Shown: positions 1-5,993 of the stretch, in pieces
Numbering within the stretch: position 1 is the first letter of the stretch
Layout: the number at the start of each line of letters is the position of its first letter
Assembly: GCA_965369325.1 (NCBI GenBank)
Contig: CBDUQI010000265.1
Location: 1-6,755 of the forward strand
Source: CBDUQI01 sp965369325
GTDB taxonomy: Bacteria; Pseudomonadota; Gammaproteobacteria; Steroidobacterales; JBCBZW01
Length of the DNA: 6,755 nt
Direction: 5' to 3'
The notes under the pieces: generated by a model
What the model was told of the DNA's origin: nothing
Database searches by the model: none
The model's input: only the letters and a program-made list of their open reading frames with translations
Translations under genes and position numbers: made by a program

Positions 1-639
1 CCTAGGGGTGTGACGGGGCGCAAGCGCGGTATGACACGGATATTGACTGAGGCGGGTGCAACGGTACCGGTGACCGTTATTGAGGCGACGCCGAACCGCG
101 TCAGCCAGGTGAAATGTGAACAGCGGGACGGTTACCGGGCGATTCAGGTCGCAGCCGGTTCGATCAAGCCCTCGCGCCTGACTAAGGCGCAGGCCGGGCA
201 CTTTGCCCGCGCTGGCGTAGATGCCGGCGACATGGTGATGGAGTTTCGTCTTCGCGAAGGTGAAGGCGAGGATCTGGAGGCCGGGTCTGAGGTCACAGTG
301 GAACAGTTTGCCGAAGGGCAGGCGGTTGACGTGAGCGGTGTCAGTATTGGTAAGGGGTTTGCTGGTGTCATTAAGCGCCATAACTTCCATATGCAGGATG
401 CCACCCACGGCAACTCATTGGCGCATCGCGCGCCGGGTTCCATCGGCCAGAACCAGACCCCGGGACGTGTGTTCAAGGGCAAAAAGATGGCCGGACATAT
501 GGGTAATGTGAACCGCACTGCGGTGAACCTGGAAGTCGTGCGGGTTGACACAAAACGCAATCTCATTCTGGTTAAGGGCGCTGTGCCCGGCTCCAAGGGT
601 GGGGAAGTGGTCATTCGTCCGTCCAAGCGGGCTCGGTAA
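1..639 (+). CDS. rplC: 50S ribosomal protein L3, 5' end cut by window
   Basis: L3 binds 23S rRNA early in 50S assembly and sends a long loop toward the peptidyl-transferase centre. The frame is open from base 1 to the TAA at 637-639. The conserved N-terminal GRKRGMTR, the central KGFAGVIKRHNF, and THGNSLAHR followed by GSIGQNQTPG are all present. The second Gln of GQNQ (codon 454-456) matches E. coli Gln150, the residue methylated by PrmB. A GTG at 10-12 could open a 209-codon frame, but that valine aligns with an internal family residue (about position 4) and has no properly spaced ribosome binding site, so the true start is probably just before the window. Compared with E. coli there is a roughly two-residue insertion in the acidic REGEGEDLEAG segment. 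L4 follows after 15 bases. Identity is certain; only the start is open. Confidence 0.96.
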   Translation, partial: PRGVTGRKRGMTRILTEAGATVPVTVIEATPNRVSQVKCEQRDGYRAIQVAAGSIKPSRLTKAQAGHFARAGVDAGDMVMEFRLREGEGEDLEAGSEVTVEQFAEGQAVDVSGVSIGKGFAGVIKRHNFHMQDATHGNSLAHRAPGSIGQNQTPGRVFKGKKMAGHMGNVNRTAVNLEVVRVDTKRNLILVKGAVPGSKGGEVVIRPSKRAR

Positions 640-654
640 CGGGCGGGAATAGAC

Positions 655-1260
655 ATGCAGATCGAATTACATGGTGCGGGCAGCAAAGTAGACGTCTCTG
701 ACGCTGCGTTTGGCCGCGACTACAACGAAGCGCTGATCCATCAGGTGGTCACGGCCTATATGGCCAAAGCCCGGGCGGGTACCAAGGCGCAGAAGACACG
801 CTCCGAAGTGCGTGGTGGTGGCGCCAAGCCGTGGCGTCAGAAGGGCACGGGCCGTGCTCGTCATGGCACCATTCGTAGCCCCATCTGGCGCACCGGCGGT
901 CAGACCTTTGCTGCCAAGCCGCGCGACTTCTCGCAAAAAGTGAATCGCAAGATGTACCGCGGCGCGATGCAATCGATGCTCTCGGAGCTGGTGCGTCTGG
1001 AGCGCCTGCACGTGGTTGAGTCCATCGAGGTGCTCGAGCCAAAGACCAAGGCGCTGGCCGCCAAGTTGGCTGAATTGAAACTGCAGGACGTGCTGATCGT
1101 CACAGAGGGGTTCGATGAGAACCTATTTCTGGCCTCCCGCAATCTGCCGCACGTCGAAGTGCTGGAAGTGCGCGAGATGGATCCGGTCAGCCTGTTGCGT
1201 TACGAAAACGTGCTGATGAGCGTCGCCGCCGTGCGCCGCATCGAGGAGAACCTCGGATGA
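655..1260 (+). CDS. rplD: 50S ribosomal protein L4
   Basis: L4 is an early-binding 50S protein whose extended loop lines the exit-tunnel constriction. In E. coli it also represses its own S10 operon through the leader upstream of rpsJ. The 201-residue length equals E. coli L4. The tunnel loop is intact at about residues 49-71, including KPWRQKGTGRAR. Lys63, whose change to Glu gives macrolide resistance in E. coli, is present at the same number. SQKVNRKMYRGAM (about 93-105) and DVLIVTEGFDENLFLASRN match the globular domain. The ATG is preceded by GGGA at 645-648, six bases away. The stop overlaps the L23 start as ATGA. The leader where L4 autoregulation would act is outside this window, so that control cannot be judged. 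Confidence 0.98.
   Translation: MQIELHGAGSKVDVSDAAFGRDYNEALIHQVVTAYMAKARAGTKAQKTRSEVRGGGAKPWRQKGTGRARHGTIRSPIWRTGGQTFAAKPRDFSQKVNRKMYRGAMQSMLSELVRLERLHVVESIEVLEPKTKALAAKLAELKLQDVLIVTEGFDENLFLASRNLPHVEVLEVREMDPVSLLRYENVLMSVAAVRRIEENLG
1243..1248 (+). promoter_or_regulatory. Ribosome binding site for L23 inside L4
   Basis: GAGGAG lies in the last codons of L4, eight bases before the ATG at 1257. It favours that ATG over the in-frame ATG at 1275 and fits translational coupling of L4 and L23, because the L4 stop and L23 start share ATGA. Confidence 0.7.
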
Positions 1261-1550
1261 GACAGGAACAGCTGATGAGCATCGTGCTGGGGCCGCATAT
1301 CTCCGAGAAAAGCACGCGCGCCCAGGAAGATCGCCAGGTGGTGTTTAAAGTGCACCCCCGGGCGAACAAGCAGAGCATTGCGAAAGCTATCGAGCTGCTG
1401 TTCGATGTAAAAGTCGACGGTGTGCAGGTGGTGAATGTGAACGGCAAGGCCAAGCGCTTTGGCGCTCACCAGGGGCGGCGTAAGAACTGGAAGAAGGCTT
1501 ACGTCAAGCTGGCCGAAGGCCACGATATCGATTTCCTCGGCGCCGATTAA
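1257..1550 (+). CDS. rplW: 50S ribosomal protein L23
   Basis: L23 sits at the tunnel exit and is the docking site for trigger factor and the signal recognition particle. The protein has 97 residues (E. coli 100). The PHISEK motif carries Glu17, equivalent to E. coli Glu18, which contacts trigger factor. The conserved GRRKNWKKAYVKL near residues 73-85 and the beta-hairpin VVNVNGKAKRFG are present. The start is the ATG in the ATGA overlap with L4, supported by a strong GAGGAG and by family length; the downstream ATG at codon 7 would remove the conserved leading residues. Codon 2 is the rare arginine codon AGA. A 40-base gap, the longest in the window, separates this gene from L2. Confidence 0.98.
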   Translation: MRQEQLMSIVLGPHISEKSTRAQEDRQVVFKVHPRANKQSIAKAIELLFDVKVDGVQVVNVNGKAKRFGAHQGRRKNWKKAYVKLAEGHDIDFLGAD

Positions 1551-1590
1551 GGTCGCTGCGGTAGTAATGAAGTAAACAGAGCGCGTACAC

Positions 1591-2418
1591 ATGCCAGCTC
1601 AAAAAGCAAAACCCACTTCCGCCGGAAGACGCTTTGTCGTCGAGGTGAAGTCGCCCTACCTGCACAAGGGCAAGCCGGTCAGCTCACTGCTCGAGAAGAA
1701 AACTCGCAGTGGCGGGCGTAACAACAAGGGCCGTATTACCACGCGTCATCGTGGCGGTGGTCATAAGCAGCATTACCGTAAAGTCGACTTTAAACGTCGC
1801 AAAGACGGTATTCCGGCCAAAGTGGAGCGGTTGGAATACGACCCGAACCGTACCGCGCACCTGGCGCTGCTGCTGTATGTTGACGGCGAGCGCCGCTACA
1901 TCATCGCGCCCAAGGGCGTGAGTGCGGGCGACCAGCTGATGTCCGGGGCGGATGCCCCGATTCGTGCAGGCAACAGCCTGCCGATTCGTAACATCCCGGT
2001 CGGTTCCGTTGTGCACTGCATTGAGATGAAGCCCGGTAAGGGCGCGCAAATTGCCCGCAGCGCCGGCGCCGCCGTGCAGCTGGCGGCGCGCGAGGGGCAG
2101 TACGCTACCTTGCGACTGCGTTCAGGTGAGATGCGTCGCATCCACGTTGACTGCCGTGCCACGCTTGGCGAGGTTGGCAACGATGAGCACAACCTGCGCA
2201 AGCTCGGTAAAGCCGGTGCCTCGCGCTGGCGCGGTCGCCGTCCCACCGTTCGAGGGGCTGCGATGAACCCGGTCGATCACCCGCATGGTGGTGGCGAGGG
2301 GCGTACTGGAGGTGGGCGTCATCCAGTAACTCCGTGGGGCGTTCCCACCAAGGGTTACAAGACGCGTAACAACAAGCGTACCGACAAGATGATCTTGCGT
2401 CGGCGCGGCAAAAAGTAA
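1591..2418 (+). CDS. rplB: 50S ribosomal protein L2
   Basis: L2 binds 23S rRNA, is needed for subunit association and lies near the peptidyl-transferase centre. Its 275 residues compare with 273 in E. coli. The N-terminal LHKGKP, the RNA-binding SGGRNNKGRITTRHRGGGHKQ (about 40-60), the ERLEYDPNR and RYIIAPKG segments, and the C-terminal MNPVDHPHGGGEG are all present. His230 in the last motif corresponds to the functionally important E. coli His229. The lysine/arginine-rich C-terminus NKRTDKMILRRRGKK is typical. The start is fixed by alignment of CKPTS-like KPTSAGRR and by an in-frame TAA at 1573-1575 with no other start in between. The ribosome binding site is weak: only AGAG at 1578-1581. 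S19 follows after 19 bases. Confidence 0.99.
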   Translation: MPAQKAKPTSAGRRFVVEVKSPYLHKGKPVSSLLEKKTRSGGRNNKGRITTRHRGGGHKQHYRKVDFKRRKDGIPAKVERLEYDPNRTAHLALLLYVDGERRYIIAPKGVSAGDQLMSGADAPIRAGNSLPIRNIPVGSVVHCIEMKPGKGAQIARSAGAAVQLAAREGQYATLRLRSGEMRRIHVDCRATLGEVGNDEHNLRKLGKAGASRWRGRRPTVRGAAMNPVDHPHGGGEGRTGGGRHPVTPWGVPTKGYKTRNNKRTDKMILRRRGKK

Positions 2419-2437
2419 GTAATCGAGGTTTAGCACA

Positions 2438-2710
2438 GTGCCACGTTCGGTAAGAAAAGGGCCTTTCGTTGATACGCACCTTGCCAAGAAGGTAAGCGAT
2501 GCGGTCGCGAACAATGTTCGTCGTCCAATCAAGACTTGGTCCCGCCGGTCAATGATCCTGCCGGATATGGTGGGTCTGACTATCGCTGTGCATAACGGGC
2601 GCCAGCATGTCCCTGTTCTGATCACAGAGAATATGGTGGGCCACAAACTGGGCGAATTCGCACCGACGCGTACCTATCGTGGGCACGCTGCGGATCGCAA
2701 GACCAAGTAA
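2438..2710 (+). CDS. rpsS: 30S ribosomal protein S19 (GTG start)
   Basis: S19 forms part of the 30S head with S13 and contacts the 3' major domain of 16S rRNA. The frame opens with GTG, giving PRSVRKGPF, which matches the family N-terminus exactly in position. GAGG at 2425-2428 lies nine bases upstream and no ATG fits, so the GTG start is well supported. Conserved blocks are TWSRRS (33-38), HNGRQHVPV (52-60) and GHKLGEFAPTRT (68-79), followed by YRGHAADRK. Length is 90 residues against 92 in E. coli; the difference is a shorter lysine tail. Codon 6 is AGA. The L22 start lies 12 bases after the stop. Confidence 0.98.
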   Translation: MPRSVRKGPFVDTHLAKKVSDAVANNVRRPIKTWSRRSMILPDMVGLTIAVHNGRQHVPVLITENMVGHKLGEFAPTRTYRGHAADRKTK

Positions 2711-2722
2711 GGAAGTTCTGGC

Positions 2723-3055
2723 ATGCAGGCAGTCGCAAAATTGCGTTATGCGCGGGTTTCCCCGCAGAAGTGCAGGCTGGTCGCCGACATGGTGCGCGGT
2801 CAGTCAGTAGGTAGTGCGTTGCAGACGCTGACCTTCAGCTCGAAGAAGTCAGCCGGCATCGTACGTAAGGTGATCGAATCCGCGATTGCTAACGCAGAGC
2901 ACAATTTCGGGGCTGATATCGACGAGTTGAAGGTATCAGCAATCATGGTTGATGAAGCGCCGACGTTGAAGCGCTTTCGGGCACGGGCCAAAGGCCGCGG
3001 TACCCGCATCATCAAGCGCAACAGCCACATCACCGTGAAAGTAGCCGACGAGTAG
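2723..3055 (+). CDS. rplV: 50S ribosomal protein L22
   Basis: L22 spans the 50S particle, with a globular domain near the tunnel exit and a long beta-hairpin that lines the tunnel opposite L4. The length, 110 residues, equals E. coli. The N-terminal ARVSPQKCRLVADMVRG and the central ESAIANAEHNFGADID are family signatures. The tunnel hairpin runs from about residue 78 to 100 with Leu82-Lys83-Arg84, the position deleted in E. coli erythromycin-resistant mutants; here it is intact. It ends with SHITVKVADE. AAGGAAG at 2709-2715 overlaps the S19 stop and serves as a good binding site for the ATG. The stop is TAG, whose AG continues into the AGGGG binding site for S3. Confidence 0.98.
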   Translation: MQAVAKLRYARVSPQKCRLVADMVRGQSVGSALQTLTFSSKKSAGIVRKVIESAIANAEHNFGADIDELKVSAIMVDEAPTLKRFRARAKGRGTRIIKRNSHITVKVADE

Positions 3056-3067
3056 GGGCGCGAGAGT

Positions 3068-3748
3068 ATGGGTCAGAAAGTTCATCCGACGGGTTTTCGC
3101 CTTGGTATCACCAAGGAATGGACGTCCAAGTGGTATGCCGATTCAAAAACGTACCCGCTGTACGTTTATACCGATCATAAGATTCGTAAGTTTCTGAAGA
3201 AAAAGCTGTCGCAAGCCTCGGTAAGCAAAATTCAGATCGAGCGTCCGGCCAAGAAAGCACATATCACCATCCACACGGCACGCCCGGGGATTGTGATTGG
3301 CAAGAAAGGCGAGGACATCGAGAAGCTTCGCCGCGAAGTGGCCAAGATGATGAGCATGTCGCTGAGCGACGTACGCATCAATATCGCTGAGATTCGCAAG
3401 CCCGAGCTGGATGCGCAGCTGGTGGCCGAAGGCTTGGCGCAGCAGCTGGAGCGTCGTGTGATGTTTCGCCGCGCGATGAAGCGCGCCGTAACCAACACCA
3501 TGCGTATTGGCGCTGGCGGCATCAAGGTGAAAGTGGCTGGACGTTTGAACGGGGCGGAGATTGCTCGTTCGGAGTGGTACCACGAAGGTCGCGTGCCGCT
3601 GCATACGTTGCGCGCCGACATTGATTACGGGTTCGCTGAGGCTCGCACCACCTACGGCATTATTGGCGTAAAGGTGTGGATCTTTAAGGGCGAGATCATC
3701 GAGACCGAAGAGGTCAAAACCGACGAGGCCGCTGCCAGCAACGCATAA
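3068..3748 (+). CDS. rpsC: 30S ribosomal protein S3 with acidic tail
   Basis: S3 lies at the mRNA entry site of the 30S subunit and contributes to its helicase activity. The start MGQKVHPTGFRLGI is the family standard. A type-II KH domain is seen with the GXXG loop in GIVIGKKGED (Gly78-Lys-Lys-Gly81). The entry-channel residues known in E. coli as Arg131, Arg132 and Lys135 correspond to Arg134, Arg135 and Lys138; the shift is caused by a three-residue insertion in MMSMSLSDV. The C-terminal domain holds GAEIARSEWYHEGRVPLHTLRADIDYG. The length is 226 residues (E. coli 233). The last 16 residues contain five acidic residues and one lysine, unlike the basic tails of E. coli and Pseudomonas. AGGGG at 3054-3058 is the likely binding site. 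Confidence 0.98.
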   Translation: MGQKVHPTGFRLGITKEWTSKWYADSKTYPLYVYTDHKIRKFLKKKLSQASVSKIQIERPAKKAHITIHTARPGIVIGKKGEDIEKLRREVAKMMSMSLSDVRINIAEIRKPELDAQLVAEGLAQQLERRVMFRRAMKRAVTNTMRIGAGGIKVKVAGRLNGAEIARSEWYHEGRVPLHTLRADIDYGFAEARTTYGIIGVKVWIFKGEIIETEEVKTDEAAASNA

Positions 3749-3782
3749 GCGATGTTGGGCGGTGATTGAGGAATAGCAACTA

Positions 3783-4196
3783 ATGCTGCAGCCGAAGAGA
3801 ACAAAATTCCGCAAGCAGATGAAGGGTCGCAACCGCGGCCTGGCACAGCGCGGATCGACCGTATCGTTCGGGGAGTACGCGCTTAAGGCGACCGGACGCG
3901 GGCGTATCACCGCGCGACAGATCGAGTCTGCCCGGCGAGCGATTACCAGGCACGTCAAGCGTGGCGGCAAGATCTGGATCCGAGTGTTCCCCGATGTGCC
4001 GGTGACCAAGAAACCGCTTGAGGTCAGGCAGGGCAAGGGTAAGGGTAACGTGGAGTATTGGGTATGCAAGGTCCAGCCGGGTCGCATCCTGTACGAAATG
4101 GAAGGTGTTCCCGAGCCTGTGGCGCGCGAGGCGTTTCGCCTAGCTGCGGCCAAGCTGCCAATATCTACCGCGTTCGTGACGCGGAATATGCTTTAA
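3783..4196 (+). CDS. rplP: 50S ribosomal protein L16
   Basis: L16 is a late-assembling 50S protein that helps position tRNA in the A site. The MLQPKRTKFRK start and GRNRGLAQRG are diagnostic, followed by GRITARQIESARRA, GGKIWIRVFPD, GKGKGNVEYW and EPVAREAFRLAAAKLPI. The length is 137 residues against 136 in E. coli. Arg82 matches E. coli Arg81, the residue hydroxylated by the oxygenase YcfD/RoxA, and is encoded here by the uncommon codon AGG (4026-4028). Residue 83 is Gln where E. coli has Met. GAGGA at 3768-3772 lies ten bases before the ATG. The preceding gap of 34 bases is longer than in E. coli, but I see no promoter in it. Confidence 0.98.
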   Translation: MLQPKRTKFRKQMKGRNRGLAQRGSTVSFGEYALKATGRGRITARQIESARRAITRHVKRGGKIWIRVFPDVPVTKKPLEVRQGKGKGNVEYWVCKVQPGRILYEMEGVPEPVAREAFRLAAAKLPISTAFVTRNML

Positions 4197-4200
4197 GGAG
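4194..4200 (+). promoter_or_regulatory. Strong ribosome binding site for L29
   Basis: TAAGGAG combines the L16 stop codon with a near-consensus Shine-Dalgarno sequence six bases before the GTG at 4207. It decides in favour of this non-ATG start; the ATG at 4210 is out of frame. Confidence 0.75.
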
Positions 4201-4206
4201 CGCGGC

Positions 4207-4407
4207 GTGAATGCAAGTGAACTGCGTGAGAAATCACGTGACGAACTGGAACAGGAACTGCTGGACCTGCGCAAGGAGCAGTTTAACCTGCGCGTGGCAC
4301 AGGCAACCGGACAGTTGGCGCGACCGGATCAGGTTAAGAAGGTCCGCCGTAACATTGCACGCGTGAAGACGGTGCTGAATCAGAGTAACGGACAGTCAGA
4401 TGAGTGA
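4207..4407 (+). CDS. rpmC: 50S ribosomal protein L29 (GTG start)
   Basis: L29 is a small helical protein beside L23 at the tunnel exit. The 66-residue product (E. coli 63) shows NASELREKSRDEL at the N-terminus, the core EQFNLRVAQATGQL at 25-38, and KKVRRNIARVKTVLN at 44-58, which form the expected antiparallel helices. Translation starts with GTG, set by a near-consensus TAAGGAG and by family alignment. The C-terminal NGQSDE is slightly longer than in E. coli because the reading frame runs eight bases into the S17 gene. The overlap suggests that S17 translation is coupled to L29. Confidence 0.97.
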   Translation: MNASELREKSRDELEQELLDLRKEQFNLRVAQATGQLARPDQVKKVRRNIARVKTVLNQSNGQSDE

Positions 4408-4669
4408 GCAGGGCAAGATCCGCACGCTGACCGGCAAGGTCGTCAGCAACAAAATGGATCGCACGATTACCGTGGCGGTTGAGCGCCGGGTTAAGCATCC
4501 GATGTACGGCAAGTACATCAGGCGCACGACCAAGTACAAAGCGCACGACCAGGATAATCAGTGCCACGAGGGCGATGTGGTAACCATTTCCGAATGTCGG
4601 CCGCTGTCCAAGAACAAGAATTGGCGATTGGTTGACGTGGTGGAAAGTGCCGCGTCGCGTGGCGCCTAA
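4400..4669 (+). CDS. rpsQ: 30S ribosomal protein S17
   Basis: S17 is a primary 16S rRNA binder in the 5' domain with an OB fold. The 89-residue protein (E. coli 84) has KIRTLTGKVVSNKMDRTITV, VKHPMYGKYIRRTTKYKAHD and DVVTISECRPLSKNKNWRLV, all in family order. Its ATG lies inside L29, with an eight-base overlap and only a weak GGA-containing upstream sequence, which argues for coupled reinitiation. The C-terminal extension VESAASRGA is longer than in E. coli, and its DNA forms part of a hairpin. In E. coli this is the last gene of the S10 operon; here the next gene, L14, begins only 20 bases later. Confidence 0.98.
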   Translation: MSEQGKIRTLTGKVVSNKMDRTITVAVERRVKHPMYGKYIRRTTKYKAHDQDNQCHEGDVVTISECRPLSKNKNWRLVDVVESAASRGA

Positions 4670-4675
4670 GTTTTT
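4647..4675 (+). terminator. Weak terminator-like hairpin at S10/spc junction
   Basis: Bases 4647-4654 can pair with 4658-4665 to give an eight-pair stem with two G-T wobbles and a three-base TCG loop. After five bases (CTAAG) comes a run of five T residues at 4671-4675. The stem covers the final codons of S17. The position equals the end of the S10 operon in E. coli. The gap before the T run and the short T tract are poor for an intrinsic terminator, so partial attenuation or chance is equally possible. Confidence 0.25.
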
Positions 4676-4689
4676 AAGGGTTTACAACC

Positions 4690-5055
4690 ATGATTCAGAT
4701 GCAGACAGTTCTCAGTGCAGCCGACAACAGCGGCGCGCGCCGATTGATGTGCATCAAGGTGCTGGGCGGATCTAAGCGACGCTACGCGGGCGTTGGTGAC
4801 ATCATCAAAGTCAGCGTTAAGGATGCTATTCCGCGCGGCAAGGTGAAGAAGGGCGAGATCTACAACGCCGTAGTGGTTCGCACCCGTAAAGGTGTGCGCC
4901 GCTCCGATGGATCGCTGATCCGCTTTGACGGTAACGCAGCGGTTTTGCTGACGGCCAAGAACGAGCCTATTGGCACGCGTATCTTTGGCCCAGTGACGCG
5001 TGAGCTGCGCGGCAAGTTTATGAAGATTATTTCTCTGGCGCCGGAAGTCCTTTAG
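4690..5055 (+). CDS. rplN: 50S ribosomal protein L14
   Basis: L14 lies at the subunit interface of the 50S particle and is also the docking site of the silencing factor RsfS. The 121-residue protein (E. coli 123) keeps MIQMQTVLSAADNSGARR, the block GGSKRRYAGVGDIIKVSVK, AIPRGKVKKGE, VVVRTRKGVRRSDGS, IRFDGNAAVLL and GTRIFGPVTRELR. Two single-residue deletions relative to E. coli fall in variable loops near residues 88-93 and 107-108. AAGGG at 4676-4680 lies nine bases before the ATG. L14 begins the spc operon in E. coli, but here it follows S17 after 20 bases without a visible promoter, so it is probably cotranscribed with the S10 genes. The stop is TAG. Confidence 0.99.
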   Translation: MIQMQTVLSAADNSGARRLMCIKVLGGSKRRYAGVGDIIKVSVKDAIPRGKVKKGEIYNAVVVRTRKGVRRSDGSLIRFDGNAAVLLTAKNEPIGTRIFGPVTRELRGKFMKIISLAPEVL

Positions 5056-5088
5056 GGCTGCGGCACAGGTTTAGCGAGAGACCGCGAC

Positions 5089-5415
5089 ATGAACAGAATC
5101 AGAAAAGGCGATCAGGTGATCGTCATCGCAGGTAAGGACAAAGGCCGCCGTGGCACGGTCCTGCGTGTGGACGAGGATGAGAAGGTCCTGGTCGAGAATA
5201 TTAATGTTGCCAAAAAGCACCAGCGCCCGAACCCGAATGCTGGCGTGCCTGGTGGCATCGTAGAGCGGGAAATGCCGCTGCATGCATCCAACGTGATGCT
5301 GTTTAACCCGGCCGTCAATAAAGGTGATCGGGTAGGTTTTCGCTTCGAGGGCGAAGACGATAAGCAACGCAAAGTGCGTTATTTTAAGTCTGACGGCACA
5401 GCCGTCGACATTTAG
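5089..5415 (+). CDS. rplX: 50S ribosomal protein L24
   Basis: L24 is an assembly-initiating 50S protein that later sits near the tunnel exit. The KOW motif occupies residues 6-27 (KGDQVIVIAGKDKGRRGTVLRV region). It is followed by VENINVAKKHQRPN, PGGIVEREMPLHASNVMLFNP and DRVGFRFEGE. The length is 108 residues against 104 in E. coli, with the extra residues near the acidic EGEDDKQRK. Codons 3 and 5 are both AGA. The binding site is GAGAG at 5076-5080, eight bases before the ATG. A 33-base gap separates it from L14, longer than in E. coli. The gene ends in TAG. Confidence 0.98.
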   Translation: MNRIRKGDQVIVIAGKDKGRRGTVLRVDEDEKVLVENINVAKKHQRPNPNAGVPGGIVEREMPLHASNVMLFNPAVNKGDRVGFRFEGEDDKQRKVRYFKSDGTAVDI

Positions 5416-5441
5416 GAATTGGCGACCGGACGCAGATAAAG

Positions 5442-5981
5442 ATGGCCAGGTTACAAGAGTTTTACAATGAGACGCTCGTCCCCCAGTTGAAAGAGTCACT
5501 GGGTCTGGACAATGTCATGCAGGTGCCGCGCATCACCAAGATCACCCTTAATATGGGTGTGGGTGAGGCGGTGGCAGACCGCAAAGTGATGGATCACGCA
5601 GTCAAGGATATGACGCGCATCGCCGGGCAGAAGCCTATCGTGCAGAACGCGCGTAAGTCGGTTGCGGCATTTAAGGTTCGCGAGGGCTGGCCGTGTGGTT
5701 GCAAAGTTACGCTGCGGCGCGAGCGCATGTACGAGTTTTTGGATCGGCTGATCAGTGTTGCTATTCCGCGTGAACGTGATTTTCGCGGTCTTTCGCCCAA
5801 GTCGTTTGACGGGCGTGGCAACTACAGCATGGGTGTGCGGGAGCAGATTATCTTCCCAGAAATCGACTACGACACCATCGATACCATTCGTGGCATGGAT
5901 ATCACCATTACGACCACAGCGCAGACCAACGAGCAAGGGCGCGCGCTGCTGGACGCTTTTAGTTTTCCTTTCCGGAAATAG
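5442..5981 (+). CDS. rplE: 50S ribosomal protein L5
   Basis: L5 binds 5S rRNA in the central protuberance and contacts P-site tRNA and S13. The length, 179 residues, equals E. coli. Signatures include VMQVPRITKITLNMGVGEA (25-43), the segment GQKPIVQNARKSVA, GCKVTLRRERMYEFLDRL, RDFRGLSPKSFDGRGNYSMG and the C-terminal DITITTTA and FPFRK. The start ATG fits family alignment, but the upstream binding site is weak, only GGA at 5428-5430. In E. coli the repressor S8 binds mRNA at the L24/L5 boundary to control the spc operon; no clear equivalent structure was found here by eye. The gene ends in TAG. Confidence 0.99.
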   Translation: MARLQEFYNETLVPQLKESLGLDNVMQVPRITKITLNMGVGEAVADRKVMDHAVKDMTRIAGQKPIVQNARKSVAAFKVREGWPCGCKVTLRRERMYEFLDRLISVAIPRERDFRGLSPKSFDGRGNYSMGVREQIIFPEIDYDTIDTIRGMDITITTTAQTNEQGRALLDAFSFPFRK

Positions 5982-5993
5982 GGACAGGCAAAG

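Noticed and set aside
144..686. A 180-codon minus-strand frame opposite L3
   Set aside because: Complementary to a conserved gene, with low-complexity Arg/Pro/Ser-rich translation typical of a shadow frame.
1275..1277. Alternative ATG start for L23
   Set aside because: GAGGAG spacing, the ATGA overlap and family length all favour 1257.
1567..1575. A two-codon minicistron (ATG AAG TAA) in the L23-L2 spacer
   Set aside because: It lacks a binding site and such short strings occur by chance.
3143..4153. A 336-codon open frame on the minus strand opposite S3 and L16
   Set aside because: It runs across two certain ribosomal genes and their spacer, has no recognisable domain or upstream binding site I could support, and long antisense frames are common in GC-rich coding DNA.
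4632..4660. TTGACG resembling a -35 box upstream of L14
   Set aside because: No -10-like hexamer occurs 16-18 bases downstream; the sequence there is GC-rich and lies within S17 codons.
5056..5088. Possible hairpin in the L14-L24 spacer (GCGG with CCGC)
   Set aside because: Only four pairs around an 18-base loop, with no T run, so it is not distinguishable from chance.
5416..5490. Possible S8 repressor site at the L24/L5 boundary, as in E. coli
   Set aside because: I looked for a helix-21-like hairpin around the L5 start and saw only three-pair stems. Absence by eye is not proof; a covariance search would be needed.
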